Assembly: GCA_937925515.1 (NCBI GenBank)
Contig: CALALP010000001.1
Coordinates: 1-64,000 of the forward strand
Direction of reading: 5' to 3'
DNA length: 64,000 nt
Source: an uncultured Lachnoanaerobaculum sp.
GTDB taxonomy: Bacteria; Bacillota; Clostridia; Lachnospirales; Lachnospiraceae
Each line of letters opens with the position of its first letter. Position 1 is the first letter of the stretch. This document shows positions 35,073 through 44,341 of this stretch, piece by piece. The notes beneath the pieces are model-generated. The model was not told where the DNA came from and made no database searches. It saw only the letters and a program-made list of their open reading frames with translations. Made by a program: the position numbers and the translations under genes.

Positions 35073-35374
35073 TCTTTCTCCTTAAATACCCTACTCTTAA
35101 GTTTAGGTTTACTTGTCATCTTTTTGTTCTCTGTATAATCTAATTCCTGACTTTCTTCTTCGGTTTTTTGCAAAACATTTTCAATTAATCTATATGCTGA
35201 TTGCAAACCTGAAACCAAGCCTAAAATAACAAGTATAAGCATAATATCTATATTATACTTATTTTTAAGCCATGTTCCAAACCAAATGCACATAAAAATC
35301 GGAACTACAACTGAAAAGCCCAACTGAGAAACTAAAGAAAGACTTCTCCAAATCTCATTATTATTTTTTTTCAT
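35069..35374 (-). CDS. atpZ: AtpZ-like small membrane protein (F-ATPase gene-1 family)
   Basis: A 101-residue protein with two membrane helices (about 14-34 and 40-60): SLVSQLGFSVVVPIFMCIWFG, then WLKNKYNID and a second helix, the PF09527-type hairpin linked to Mg/Ca handling and assembly in F-ATPase operons. The tail is charged. I favour ATG 35374, with GAGG six bases upstream; ATG 35386 in frame is also possible. First gene of the operon. Confidence 0.8.
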   Translation of the reverse strand: MKKNNNEIWRSLSLVSQLGFSVVVPIFMCIWFGTWLKNKYNIDIMLILVILGLVSGLQSAYRLIENVLQKTEEESQELDYTENKKMTSKPKLKSRVFKEKE

Positions 35375-35418
35375 AGCAAGCCTCATAATCCCTAACTTCT
35401 ACTAAATAGTAATATTAT

Positions 35419-35447
35419 ATAATATTTTTTGTCATTGTACTATACAA
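35419..35447 (-). promoter_or_regulatory. Promoter of the F-ATPase operon
   Basis: On the minus strand TTGTAT (35442-35447), a 17-base spacer and TATTAT (35419-35424), about 45 bases before the atpZ start. An A/T-rich tract further upstream (35448-35490) could act as an UP element. Confidence 0.5.
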
Positions 35448-35530
35448 AAAACATCTATATACTTAACTAAATATATATATATTCTCCTAATTATAACCTA
35501 TAATTCCAATTTTTGTCTAGTAAATGAGAA

Positions 35531-35558
35531 CAAGAGGGTACAAATTTGTACCCCCTTG
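35531..35558. terminator. Palindrome downstream of the wall-binding protein gene
   Basis: GGGTACAAATTTGTACCC (35536-35553) is a perfect 18-base palindrome, extended by CAAG and CTTG arms with one unpaired base. It lies 37 bases past the stop at 35595 on the minus strand and upstream of the F-ATPase promoter. The T run is poor, so termination is likely but not certain. Confidence 0.55.
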
Positions 35559-35594
35559 CAATGTCAGATTCTTGTTTTTATTTAATTTTTAAAG

Positions 35595-36605
35595 TTACTT
35601 AACCCATACTCCGTCGCCATTTACTCTGTATCCGTCAGGAGTTGTGCTATTTACCCACATATCTCCATTGGTCTTATCTAAGTAGTACCATAAGTTTTTC
35701 CACTCAATCCAACCTGTCTTCATATAACCTCTGTTATCAAAGAAATACCATTTTGAGTTGATGAGTTTCCAAGCATTTACAGGATATGACCTATCAGGAA
35801 GTGCATACCACCAACCGGTGCTATCTTTCATCCAGCTACCATTTCCTGAACCCTTATCATTGCTACCTGAGTTTGAACCATTACCTTTTCTCTTTAACAT
35901 CTCACTATCAACTTCTATCTCATCTGAGATGTCCCACTCGCCATGCTTTCCATAAGCATTTGCACGAACCTTAAACTTATAATTTCCCTTTGTGTTAATG
36001 TCATTTGCAAATGAATAGCTTGTATCAGTAGTTGTTACTTCTCTTTGTTGTACATTGCCCTTATAAAATCTTACTGTATAGCTTTGAGCACTTTCTGCTT
36101 GAGACCACCTTGCAGTTAAATTATCGTCCCACTCAAGGTCTGAAACTCCAAGTTGTGAAGTATCTCCTACAAGTTTATTTAACTTAACTGTAAGAGTTAA
36201 TGTATTTGATGCTCCTGATGCTTTAACAAAAGTTGCTTTCTCGCCTGCAGTGGTTTCAAGTACATAATATGCAGCAGTCTTAACCTTATCTGACTTAAAT
36301 CTAAATCCCTCTTCAGGTTTAACTGTAATAGTAAATCTAGGTGCAACTCCGGCTTGCCACTGACTACCTTCCATATTAATTGCCTTGCCCTCTTCCTTAG
36401 TAACAGTATATTTTGAGTCATCAGCTGAATTTACATCAATAGTTCTATCTGATGAACCTATAACTATATCACTCGTATCAATTCTAAGTTTAACCTCTGT
36501 AATATCTTGCTTGTTATTTGATGCAAATGCAGGAGTAACCGCTCCTACTAATAAAGCTAAGGACAAACCAAATGCCATAGCACTTTTTAAAAATCTAATT
36601 TTCAT
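35595..36605 (-). CDS. Secreted cell-wall-binding-repeat protein with fibronectin-like domain
   Basis: A 336-residue secreted protein. The signal peptide ends near TPAFASNN (about 30). A first beta domain (about 35-140, VKLRIDTSDIVIG...RFTITVKPEEGFRF) is followed by a fibronectin-III-like domain (about 150-230, LEWDDNLTARWSQAESAQSY), a Gly/Ser linker, and C-terminal wall-binding repeats (TGWWYALPDRS, KWYFFDNRGYMKTGW, LWYYLDKTNGDMW) ending TTPDGYRVNGDGVWV. ATG 36605 follows AAGGAGG; the frame opens 17 codons earlier without one. Likely a surface adhesin or structural protein; ligand unknown. Confidence 0.88.
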   Translation of the reverse strand: MKIRFLKSAMAFGLSLALLVGAVTPAFASNNKQDITEVKLRIDTSDIVIGSSDRTIDVNSADDSKYTVTKEEGKAINMEGSQWQAGVAPRFTITVKPEEGFRFKSDKVKTAAYYVLETTAGEKATFVKASGASNTLTLTVKLNKLVGDTSQLGVSDLEWDDNLTARWSQAESAQSYTVRFYKGNVQQREVTTTDTSYSFANDINTKGNYKFKVRANAYGKHGEWDISDEIEVDSEMLKRKGNGSNSGSNDKGSGNGSWMKDSTGWWYALPDRSYPVNAWKLINSKWYFFDNRGYMKTGWIEWKNLWYYLDKTNGDMWVNSTTPDGYRVNGDGVWVK

Positions 36606-36839
36606 CTTAATTTCCTCCTTAAAGTATATTATTGTAAACTGTTTTATGAAATCCATTATATTTTAAATGATGCCTAATTATTGCTCTACTAAAAGCGAAA
36701 CTGCTAAGTTAAATTTGTTTCCACCTAAGTTTTAACTTACGACTATATGATATAGCATAATCTAACAAAATACTAGTTCTTTTAGCTTACATATTTTTAC
36801 AAATTGATATACTTTTAGAAAAAAATATTAAGTTTATAT

Positions 36840-39800
36840 TTAATACTTGAAATAACTTTTTGCTCCCCTAAACATTCCTATATCATAATGTCCGATAACA
36901 TTTTTATAAAGACCCTCTTCAACTCTTTCAGAATGTCCCATTTTTCCAAATACTTTCCCACAAGGAGATATAAGTCCCTCAATTCCAAAGAGTGAACCAT
37001 TTGGGTTATATTGAATATCCATGGTAGCATTTTTCGATAAATCCACATACTGAGTAGCTATCTGAGCATTTCTTGCAAGTTCAAGAGTTTTTTCCTCATT
37101 CCAAATAAATCTACCCTCCCCATGTGAGATAGGAACTGCATAAACTTCTCCGACCTTAGTATTACTAAGCCAAGGGCTATTATTTGAAACTATTTTAGTG
37201 TATACAATCTTTGATTGATGTCTACCGATAGTATTAAAAGTTACTGACGGACTTGTTTCATCTGTGTCTATTATTTTACCAAAAGGCAATAACCCAAGTT
37301 TAACTAGGGCTTGAAAACCATTGCATATACCTGCTACAAGCCCCTCTCTTTCCTCTAAAAGCCTTGTAATTGCCTCCTTAACTTTTGCATTTCTAAAGAA
37401 AGAAACAATAAACTTAGCTGAACCGTCAGGCTCATCTCCTCCTGAAAATCCCCCCGGAATAAATACAATCTGAGTTTCATTAATCTTTTTAGTAATGAAA
37501 TCTATTGAGTCTGAAATGTCTTTTGAGTTAAGATTTTTTATAACTACAATTTCAGGTTCAAGCCCTGCTTTACTAGCTGCCTTTGCACTGTCATACTCAC
37601 AATTTGTTCCTGAAAACACAGGTATCAAAATCTTAGGTTTTTGTATCCCTATATTTACACTTTTAATGTTATTTTTCTTATTAGCTAAAGTTTCTCTTCC
37701 TAAACTTTCAATGTCTAAGGTATTTGTGCCTACATTTACATCATTACACTTAAATACCTTTTCAAGTCTATTTTCATATAGCTCATTTAACTCTTTTGTG
37801 GTTATAATTAAATCCTTATACTTAAACTCATTTTCCACACTTATAGTACCTACAAGTTTTTTAGTTATACCAAGCTTTTCTAGTTTCAAAATTTCAAAGT
37901 CATTAGAAACTTCTACTAAAAATGCACCATAAGCATAACTAAACATTTCATTAACATTAAAATCATCATTAAACACAAAGCCGAAACCATTTCCCATAGA
38001 CTGCTTAAGTACAGCCTCTGCTACGCCTCCATAAGTAGGAGTATAAATTGACTTAAACTTATCATTATTTTCAAAAATAAAGTCAAAAAGTGCAATTAAG
38101 CTCTTTGTCTGTGGCAATTCATCTTCATATTTTGGATAAAGAATAAATACCTTATTGCCTGCATTTTTATATTCAGGCGATTTTATCTTATCTATATTAT
38201 CAGTAGTAACTGCAAATGATACCAAAGTCGGAGGTACATCAAGGTTTTCAAAAGAACCACTCATAGAGTCTTTTCCACCTATTGCCACAATACCTAAGTT
38301 TAGTTGAGCCTCAAATGCACCTAAAAGTGCTGCAAGTGGCTTACCCCAACGCTTAGAATCTTTTCCTAGTCTTTCAAAATATTCTTGAAATGTTAAATAC
38401 ACCTCATCTCTACTAGCACCTGTTGCAATTAATTTTGCAACTGATTCAACTACTGCAAGATACGCACCCTTATAAGGATTTTTTTCAGTTATATATGGAT
38501 TATAGCCATAAGACATAATTGAAACTGTTTTAGTATCTTTATTTTCAATAGAAATTTTATTTGCCATAGCTTGTATAGGAGTTCTTTGATATTTGCCACC
38601 AAAAGGCATAAGTACAGTTCCTGCACCTATGGTAGAGTCAAACCTTTCAGAAAGTCCTCTCTTTGAGCATACATTTAAATCACTTGCCAAGGACTTAAAC
38701 TCCGAAACAAAGTCATTATAAGTTTTTTTGTTCTCTATATTATTAAATTTTTCAACCTCTATATTAATATGCTTTTTTGCACCACTTGAATTTAAAAATT
38801 CTCTCGATAAATCAACTATGAAGTTCTCATTCCACTTCATTTTAAGCCTATTATCAGCTGTTACAGTTGCTACACAAGTTGCCTCAAGATTTTCTTCATG
38901 TGCTAGGTCTAAAAACTTTTCTAAGTTTTCCTTTTCTATTACTACTGCCATTCTTTCCTGAGATTCAGATATTGCAATCTCAGTTCCGTCAAGACCCTCA
39001 TATTTTTTTGGAACTTTATTTAAATCTATCTCAATTCCGTCTGCAAGCTCTCCTATTGCTACCGACACCCCACCTGCACCGAAATCATTACATCTTTTAA
39101 TCATAGACGTAACTTCTTTATTTCTAAAAAATCTCTGTAATTTTCTTTCCTCAGGTGCATTTCCTTTTTGAACCTCTGCACCACAAGTTTCAATAGACTC
39201 CAGCTTATGTGCCTTTGAAGAACCTGTTGCACCACCACAACCGTCCCTGCCTGTTCGTCCTCCAAGTAAAACAATTAAATCTCCATTTTTAGGCACTTCT
39301 CGCCTTACATTTTCACTTGGAACTGCCCCTATAACTGCACCTATCTCTAAACGCTTTGCCATATAGCCCTTGTGATATATTTCATCTACAAGCCCTGTTG
39401 CAAGCCCTATCTGATTTCCATAAGAAGAATAACCATTTGCAGCAGTAGTTACTAACTTTTTTTGTGAAAGTTTTCCCTTTATAGTTTCAGATAATAATAC
39501 AGTCGGATCACTAGCACCTGTTACACGCATTGCCGCATACACATAAGCACGACCGGAAAGAGGATCTCTTATAGCCCCTCCGATACAAGTAGCCGCCCCT
39601 CCAAAAGGCTCTATCTCGGTAGGGTGGTTATGAGTTTCATTTTTAAATAATAAAAGCCAATCCTCAAATTTATTTTCAACTTCAACCTTTATCTTAACCG
39701 TACAAGCATTTATCTCATCTGACTCATCAAGTTTATCTAAAATTCCCTTTTTACTTAAATACTTTACTGATATGGTTGCAATATCCATAAGAGTTATAGG

Positions 39801-40574
39801 CTTTGTTCGTCCTAATTCATTTCTTATACTCAAATACCTTTCCCAAGCAGCCCTTAAGTAATCCTCCTCAAAACTTACATTATCTATATTAGTTAAAAAT
39901 GTTGTATGTCTACAATGATCTGACCAATAAGTATCAATCATTCTTATTTCTGTAATAGTTGGATTTCTTTTTTCTGATTTAAAGTAGTTTTGACAAAAAC
40001 TTAAATCATCTATATCCATTGCAAGCGATTTTTCCATTAAAAATGCCTGTTTCTCCTGCTCATTAAAATCTATAAAACCCTCTAAAACCTCAATATTTTT
40101 AGGAATATCATAGTTTAGCTTTAGACTTTTTGGCTTTTCTAAACTAGCCTCTCTCGAATCCACAGGATTTATAAGGTATTTTTTTATCTTATCAACATCT
40201 TCTTTACTCAGATTGCCATAAAGCATATAAACAAAGGCAGTTCTTACTAGAGGTGCATTTTCCTGTGATAAAATCTGTATACATTGACTTGCAGAATCAG
40301 CTCTTTGGTCATACTGCCCTGCTAAGTATTCAACTGCGAAAACTACTGCATTTTCCTCCGGTAAGCTATCATAAACTATGTCAAGTTGTGGCTCTGAAAG
40401 CACTTTTGCAACTGCCTCTTTAAAAAGTTTTTCTGATATATTATCTAAGTCATATCTATTGAATACACGAATATTTGATAAATTTTTTATAAGTAATGAT
40501 TCCTTTATATCCTCACACAATGTCCTTGCCTGACTAATTTCAGGTCTTTTTTCAACAAAAACCCTATAAACCAT
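36840..40574 (-). CDS. purL: Phosphoribosylformylglycinamidine synthase, single-chain form
   Basis: A 1244-residue enzyme making FGAM from FGAR, glutamine and ATP (purine step 4). It fuses the synthase (two AIR-synthetase-like halves, with FKNETHNHPTEIEPFGGAAT and LGGRTGRDGCGGATGSS) to a C-terminal class I glutaminase (from about residue 990: VFSGTNCEYDSA, nucleophile Cys in VAGICNGFQAL, HGEGRF). Separate purS and purQ genes are therefore not needed, and none is seen. AGGAG precedes the ATG. Last gene of the purine operon. Confidence 0.96.
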   Translation of the reverse strand: MVYRVFVEKRPEISQARTLCEDIKESLLIKNLSNIRVFNRYDLDNISEKLFKEAVAKVLSEPQLDIVYDSLPEENAVVFAVEYLAGQYDQRADSASQCIQILSQENAPLVRTAFVYMLYGNLSKEDVDKIKKYLINPVDSREASLEKPKSLKLNYDIPKNIEVLEGFIDFNEQEKQAFLMEKSLAMDIDDLSFCQNYFKSEKRNPTITEIRMIDTYWSDHCRHTTFLTNIDNVSFEEDYLRAAWERYLSIRNELGRTKPITLMDIATISVKYLSKKGILDKLDESDEINACTVKIKVEVENKFEDWLLLFKNETHNHPTEIEPFGGAATCIGGAIRDPLSGRAYVYAAMRVTGASDPTVLLSETIKGKLSQKKLVTTAANGYSSYGNQIGLATGLVDEIYHKGYMAKRLEIGAVIGAVPSENVRREVPKNGDLIVLLGGRTGRDGCGGATGSSKAHKLESIETCGAEVQKGNAPEERKLQRFFRNKEVTSMIKRCNDFGAGGVSVAIGELADGIEIDLNKVPKKYEGLDGTEIAISESQERMAVVIEKENLEKFLDLAHEENLEATCVATVTADNRLKMKWNENFIVDLSREFLNSSGAKKHINIEVEKFNNIENKKTYNDFVSEFKSLASDLNVCSKRGLSERFDSTIGAGTVLMPFGGKYQRTPIQAMANKISIENKDTKTVSIMSYGYNPYITEKNPYKGAYLAVVESVAKLIATGASRDEVYLTFQEYFERLGKDSKRWGKPLAALLGAFEAQLNLGIVAIGGKDSMSGSFENLDVPPTLVSFAVTTDNIDKIKSPEYKNAGNKVFILYPKYEDELPQTKSLIALFDFIFENNDKFKSIYTPTYGGVAEAVLKQSMGNGFGFVFNDDFNVNEMFSYAYGAFLVEVSNDFEILKLEKLGITKKLVGTISVENEFKYKDLIITTKELNELYENRLEKVFKCNDVNVGTNTLDIESLGRETLANKKNNIKSVNIGIQKPKILIPVFSGTNCEYDSAKAASKAGLEPEIVVIKNLNSKDISDSIDFITKKINETQIVFIPGGFSGGDEPDGSAKFIVSFFRNAKVKEAITRLLEEREGLVAGICNGFQALVKLGLLPFGKIIDTDETSPSVTFNTIGRHQSKIVYTKIVSNNSPWLSNTKVGEVYAVPISHGEGRFIWNEEKTLELARNAQIATQYVDLSKNATMDIQYNPNGSLFGIEGLISPCGKVFGKMGHSERVEEGLYKNVIGHYDIGMFRGAKSYFKY

Positions 40575-40583
40575 GTTAATCTC

Positions 40584-41843
40584 CTATTTATTAATCTCAA
40601 GTGCCTTTTTGCCAATGTCATTTCTCATATACATATCTTTAAAACTTATCTTTTGTGCGTCTTTATACGCTAATTCTATTGCCTTTTCCAAAGTATCTCC
40701 AATGCCTACAACTCCAAGAACTCTCCCCCCTGAAGTTACAAGTTTTTTATCCTCAAGCTTTGCCCCTGCAACAAAGACTTCTTTGCAATCTGAAATTCCC
40801 TTTATCTCATAGCCTGTTTTATAGCTTTGTGGATAGCCCCCACTTGCTATTACTACACAACAAGCACATTTATTTTTCCATTTTACCTCTATCTTATCAA
40901 GTCTTTCCTCTCTTACAGCAAGCATTATTTCTAATAAATCACTGTCTAAAAGAGGTAGCACAACCTGTGTTTCAGGATCTCCAAATCTACAATTATATTC
41001 AATAACCTTTGCCCCTGTTTTAGTAAGCATAAGCCCAAAGTATAGACAACCCTTAAATTTTCTATCTTCAGTATTCATTGCATTTATTGTAGGGATAAAT
41101 ATTTCCTGCATACATTTATCTGCGATTTCCTCAGTATAATAAGGATTAGGTGCTATTGTTCCCATGCCACCTGTATTTAGACCCTCATCATTATCTAAGG
41201 CTTTTTTATGATCCATAGATGAAATCATCGGAATAATTGTTTTTCCGTCTGTAAAGGCTAAAACTGAAACCTCAACTCCACTTAGATATTCCTCAATTAC
41301 AATCTTAAGACCACTATTTCCAAATTTCTTCTCAAGCATCATTTCTTTTATTGCAAGTGTACCTTCATCTTTTGTGTTAGCTATAATTACCCCCTTGCCA
41401 AGTGCCAAGCCGTCAGCTTTTATAACAAGTGGAAATGAAGTATTTTCAATGTATTCAAGTGCCTTATCCATATCTTCAAACACTTCATACTTAGCAGTTG
41501 GTATATTATATTTTTTCATAAGATTTTTGGAAAATGCCTTACTAGACTCTATCATGGCTGCCTTTTTAGTTGGTCCAAATGTCTTTATACCGACATTTTC
41601 AAGAGCATCTACCATTCCTGCTGCCAAAGGGTCATCAGGGGCAACAATAACAAAATCAATTTCCTTAAGCTTACAAAAATTAACTACTGAATCTATGTCC
41701 CTAATATCAATATTTTCACAAATAGCCTCAGTCATACCACCATTTCCTGAAATAGCATAAATAACCTCAACTTTTGGATTTAAACTTATAGACTTTATTA
41801 TTGCATGTTCTCTGCCGCCACTTCCTATTACTGCTACTTTCAT
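40584..41843 (-). CDS. purD: Phosphoribosylamine-glycine ligase (GAR synthetase)
   Basis: A 419-residue ATP-grasp enzyme (purine step 2). It starts MKVAVIGSGGREHAIIKSI and has VIKADGLALGKGVIIA, GGMGTIAPNPYY and EYNCRFGDPETQVVLPLL, all PurD hallmarks. ATG 41843 overlaps the purN stop as ATGA and has AAGGAG upstream; the 16 codons before it in frame are unsupported. Nine bases separate it from purL. Confidence 0.96.
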   Translation of the reverse strand: MKVAVIGSGGREHAIIKSISLNPKVEVIYAISGNGGMTEAICENIDIRDIDSVVNFCKLKEIDFVIVAPDDPLAAGMVDALENVGIKTFGPTKKAAMIESSKAFSKNLMKKYNIPTAKYEVFEDMDKALEYIENTSFPLVIKADGLALGKGVIIANTKDEGTLAIKEMMLEKKFGNSGLKIVIEEYLSGVEVSVLAFTDGKTIIPMISSMDHKKALDNDEGLNTGGMGTIAPNPYYTEEIADKCMQEIFIPTINAMNTEDRKFKGCLYFGLMLTKTGAKVIEYNCRFGDPETQVVLPLLDSDLLEIMLAVREERLDKIEVKWKNKCACCVVIASGGYPQSYKTGYEIKGISDCKEVFVAGAKLEDKKLVTSGGRVLGVVGIGDTLEKAIELAYKDAQKISFKDMYMRNDIGKKALEINK

Positions 41844-42415
41844 AAGTTCTCCTTTGCAATCATTTCCACTGCCTTTGGAAGTATTATCCACTCTGCCTCT
41901 TCCATTACTCTTTTTTGCAAACTTTCAGGGGTATCATCTTCTTTTACCTCTACTGCCTTTTGTAAAATAATCTTACCTCCGTCAGGAATTTCATTTACAA
42001 AATGCACTGTCGCTCCTGTAACCTTTACACCATATTCAAGTGCCTTTTCATGTACTTTAAGCCCATAATATCCCTTTCCACAAAAACTGGGAATAAGACT
42101 TGGGTGTACATTTATAACTTTTCCTGCAAATGTATTTGTAAATCTTTCAGATAATATAGCAAGATAACCTGCAAGCACAATTATATCTATTTTCTGTTCC
42201 TTTAATACCTCTATAAGTCTATCTTCTTCTTTGTTTGGTATTACCATATTTAAAATGTCTGCATTTTTGGCTCTCTCAAGTGCATAAGCATTTTTATTAT
42301 TTGAAATTACAAGTACTATTTTGGCACTTTTAATTATTCCGTTACTCCTTGCATCTATTAAAGCCTTTAGATTTGTTCCTCCACCACTTACTAAAACTGC
42401 TACCCTCTTATTCAT
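41840..42415 (-). CDS. purN: Phosphoribosylglycinamide formyltransferase (folate-dependent)
   Basis: A 191-residue GAR transformylase (purine step 3). MNKRVAVLVSGGGTNLKALI binds phosphoribosyl; VINVHPSLIPSFCGKGYYG and TGATVHFVNEIPDGGKII contain the catalytic Asn/His/Asp neighbourhood. ATG 42415 follows AGAGGG; the longer frame would overlap purH. Its stop overlaps the purD start, so the two are probably translationally coupled. Confidence 0.95.
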   Translation of the reverse strand: MNKRVAVLVSGGGTNLKALIDARSNGIIKSAKIVLVISNNKNAYALERAKNADILNMVIPNKEEDRLIEVLKEQKIDIIVLAGYLAILSERFTNTFAGKVINVHPSLIPSFCGKGYYGLKVHEKALEYGVKVTGATVHFVNEIPDGGKIILQKAVEVKEDDTPESLQKRVMEEAEWIILPKAVEMIAKENL

Positions 42416-42423
42416 ATTTCCCT

Positions 42424-43608
42424 CTAATGATGAAAAAGTCTTGCATGCGTAAAGCATAGCACCATATTATATTTATCGGCAGTTTCTATAATGTCCTTAT
42501 CCCTTATAGACCCCCCTGACTCGGCAACATATTTAACCCCTGATTTAAATGCTCTTTCTATATTATCCTCAAATGGAAAAAAGGCATCAGAGCCAAGTGC
42601 AACTTCACTTACATTTGAAAGAAATTCCTCTTTTTCCTTTTCTGTAAATATTTCAGGCTTAAATTTAAAGTACTGTTGCCAATTTTTATCTCCAATTACG
42701 TCCTCATAGTCCTTAGATAGATAAATGTCTATTACATTATCCCTAGTTGCCCTTGCTATATCCTCTATAAATGGAAGATTAAGCACCTTGTCTGCACCTC
42801 TAAGATGCCATAAATCTGCCTTATTTCCTGCAAGTCTTGTGCAATGAATACGAGATTGCTGACCTGCACCGACTCCTATGACTTGACCGTCTTTTGCATA
42901 ACAAACTGAATTTGACTGAGTATATTTAAGTGCTATAAGTGCAATAGTAAGATTAAGTATTGCCTCTTCATCTAAGTCCCTATTTTTTGAAACAATGTCT
43001 TTGAAAGTATTTTCATCTACTCTGTATTCATTTCTACCCTGCTCAAAGGTAACTCCAAAAACCTGCTTTTTTTCTAAGCTTTTAGGCATATAGTCCTTAT
43101 TTATTTTTATTATGCAGTAATTACCTTTTTTCTTACTTTTAAGTATCTCAAGTGCCTCATCTGAATAATCAGGGGCAATGACTCCGTCCGAAACTTCTCT
43201 TTTTATTAAGTTTGCAGTAACCTCATCACAAGTATCGGAAAGAGCTATAAAATCTCCAAAAGATGACATTCTGTCAGTACCTCTAGCCCTTGCATAGGCA
43301 CATGCAAGTGGACTTTCATCAAGCCCTGCTATATCCTCTACAAAATACATTTTCTTTAAGGTAGTAGAAAGTTTTCTACCTATTGCAGCAGAAGTTGGAG
43401 ATACATGCTTAAAAGATGTTGCAGCAGGCATACCGGTTGCCTTTGATAATTCTGACACTAGCTGCCAAGCATTTAAAGCATCTAATAAATTAATATACCC
43501 TGCTCTTCCATTTAATATTTCAAATGGAAGTTCACTATTATCTTCCATATAAACCTTAGCAGGTTTTTGATTAGGGTTACAACCATACTTTAGTTCAAAC
43601 TCTTTCAT
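42424..43608 (-). CDS. purH: Stand-alone AICAR formyltransferase (PurH without cyclohydrolase domain)
   Basis: A 394-residue AICAR transformylase (purine step 9). It has the core FELKYGCNPNQKPAKVY, SFKHVSPTSAA (catalytic Lys-His), and GVGAGQQSRIHCTRLAG and SDAFFPFEDNIE blocks, but no N-terminal IMP cyclohydrolase domain, which bifunctional PurH would carry over about 195 residues. The missing activity is supplied by the adjacent PurO-type gene at 43618. GGGAGG precedes the ATG. Confidence 0.93.
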   Translation of the reverse strand: MKEFELKYGCNPNQKPAKVYMEDNSELPFEILNGRAGYINLLDALNAWQLVSELSKATGMPAATSFKHVSPTSAAIGRKLSTTLKKMYFVEDIAGLDESPLACAYARARGTDRMSSFGDFIALSDTCDEVTANLIKREVSDGVIAPDYSDEALEILKSKKKGNYCIIKINKDYMPKSLEKKQVFGVTFEQGRNEYRVDENTFKDIVSKNRDLDEEAILNLTIALIALKYTQSNSVCYAKDGQVIGVGAGQQSRIHCTRLAGNKADLWHLRGADKVLNLPFIEDIARATRDNVIDIYLSKDYEDVIGDKNWQQYFKFKPEIFTEKEKEEFLSNVSEVALGSDAFFPFEDNIERAFKSGVKYVAESGGSIRDKDIIETADKYNMVLCFTHARLFHH

Positions 43609-43617
43609 TTTTCCTCC

Positions 43618-44331
43618 CTAAACCCTTTTGTACCTATTAATAAGTACATCTTCTACATTAAAATTACTGTCAATATACCTTACATACAGTGAAATCTTAT
43701 TATCATAGTTTAAATTTTCCCATATTAACTCGGATAGCTCTTTTGCACTTTCAGGTATATCTATAATTCTAGGTTCTCCCTTAAAGCTAGGAAGTGGCTC
43801 TTCATTATTATTATTATTATAAGTATGTAGCAAATGCCCCTTGCCTAAAAGAGTTTCATAGTTATAAAAATATCTTGCACAACTTTTCCCCAAGCTATCC
43901 ATAGACTTTAATATACTAAGCTTATATTCATTCATACTCTCAAGATTTGCTATACCTGAAATTCTAGGCGTGAAATTAGGTTCATCAGGTTCAAATGTTC
44001 TAAGAGCAAGAGAGTTTTCAAAACTTCTTCCTTGTTCTAATCCCTCATATATGGTATCGGTTTGGTTTCCATTTGTAACTATAAGCATTTTCTTATACAT
44101 CTTAATTGGTGTATATATTATAAGACTAGAATCTTTTAGCTTACTTTCATCAGCTGGATAGATAATTACAGAATCTCCAATCTTTTCAAATACTCTATTT
44201 CTTGAGTTTTCACTTCTTCCCATTATAAAATATGCAACAGCAAGTTTTTTACTATCCTTTGTTTTACCTAAAATAATCCCTCTGCCATGGTAATCATTAT
44301 TTTTTAATAACTCTTGAAGTCTATTTTCCAT
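43618..44331 (-). CDS. purO: IMP cyclohydrolase, PurO-like
   Basis: A 237-residue protein of the IMP cyclohydrolase PurO type, first known from archaea: YHGRGIILGKT near the start, VAYFIMGRSENSRNR, and DEPNFTPRISGI. It would close FAICAR to IMP (step 10) as partner of the stand-alone AICAR formyltransferase ten bases downstream. It shares no fold with the PurH N-terminal domain. AAGGA precedes the ATG, which lies 11 bases after purM. Family call from recalled motifs; context strongly supports it. Confidence 0.85.
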   Translation of the reverse strand: MENRLQELLKNNDYHGRGIILGKTKDSKKLAVAYFIMGRSENSRNRVFEKIGDSVIIYPADESKLKDSSLIIYTPIKMYKKMLIVTNGNQTDTIYEGLEQGRSFENSLALRTFEPDEPNFTPRISGIANLESMNEYKLSILKSMDSLGKSCARYFYNYETLLGKGHLLHTYNNNNNEEPLPSFKGEPRIIDIPESAKELSELIWENLNYDNKISLYVRYIDSNFNVEDVLINRYKRV

Positions 44332-44341
44332 AATCTAGTCC

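Noticed and set aside
37495..37932. 145-codon open frame on the plus strand inside purL
   Set aside because: It is antisense to a well-conserved enzyme gene, has no ribosome binding site, and its composition mirrors purL codon use.
40573..41005. Overlapping plus-strand frames opposite purD
   Set aside because: Leu/Ser-rich shadow frames of a conserved gene with no translation signals.
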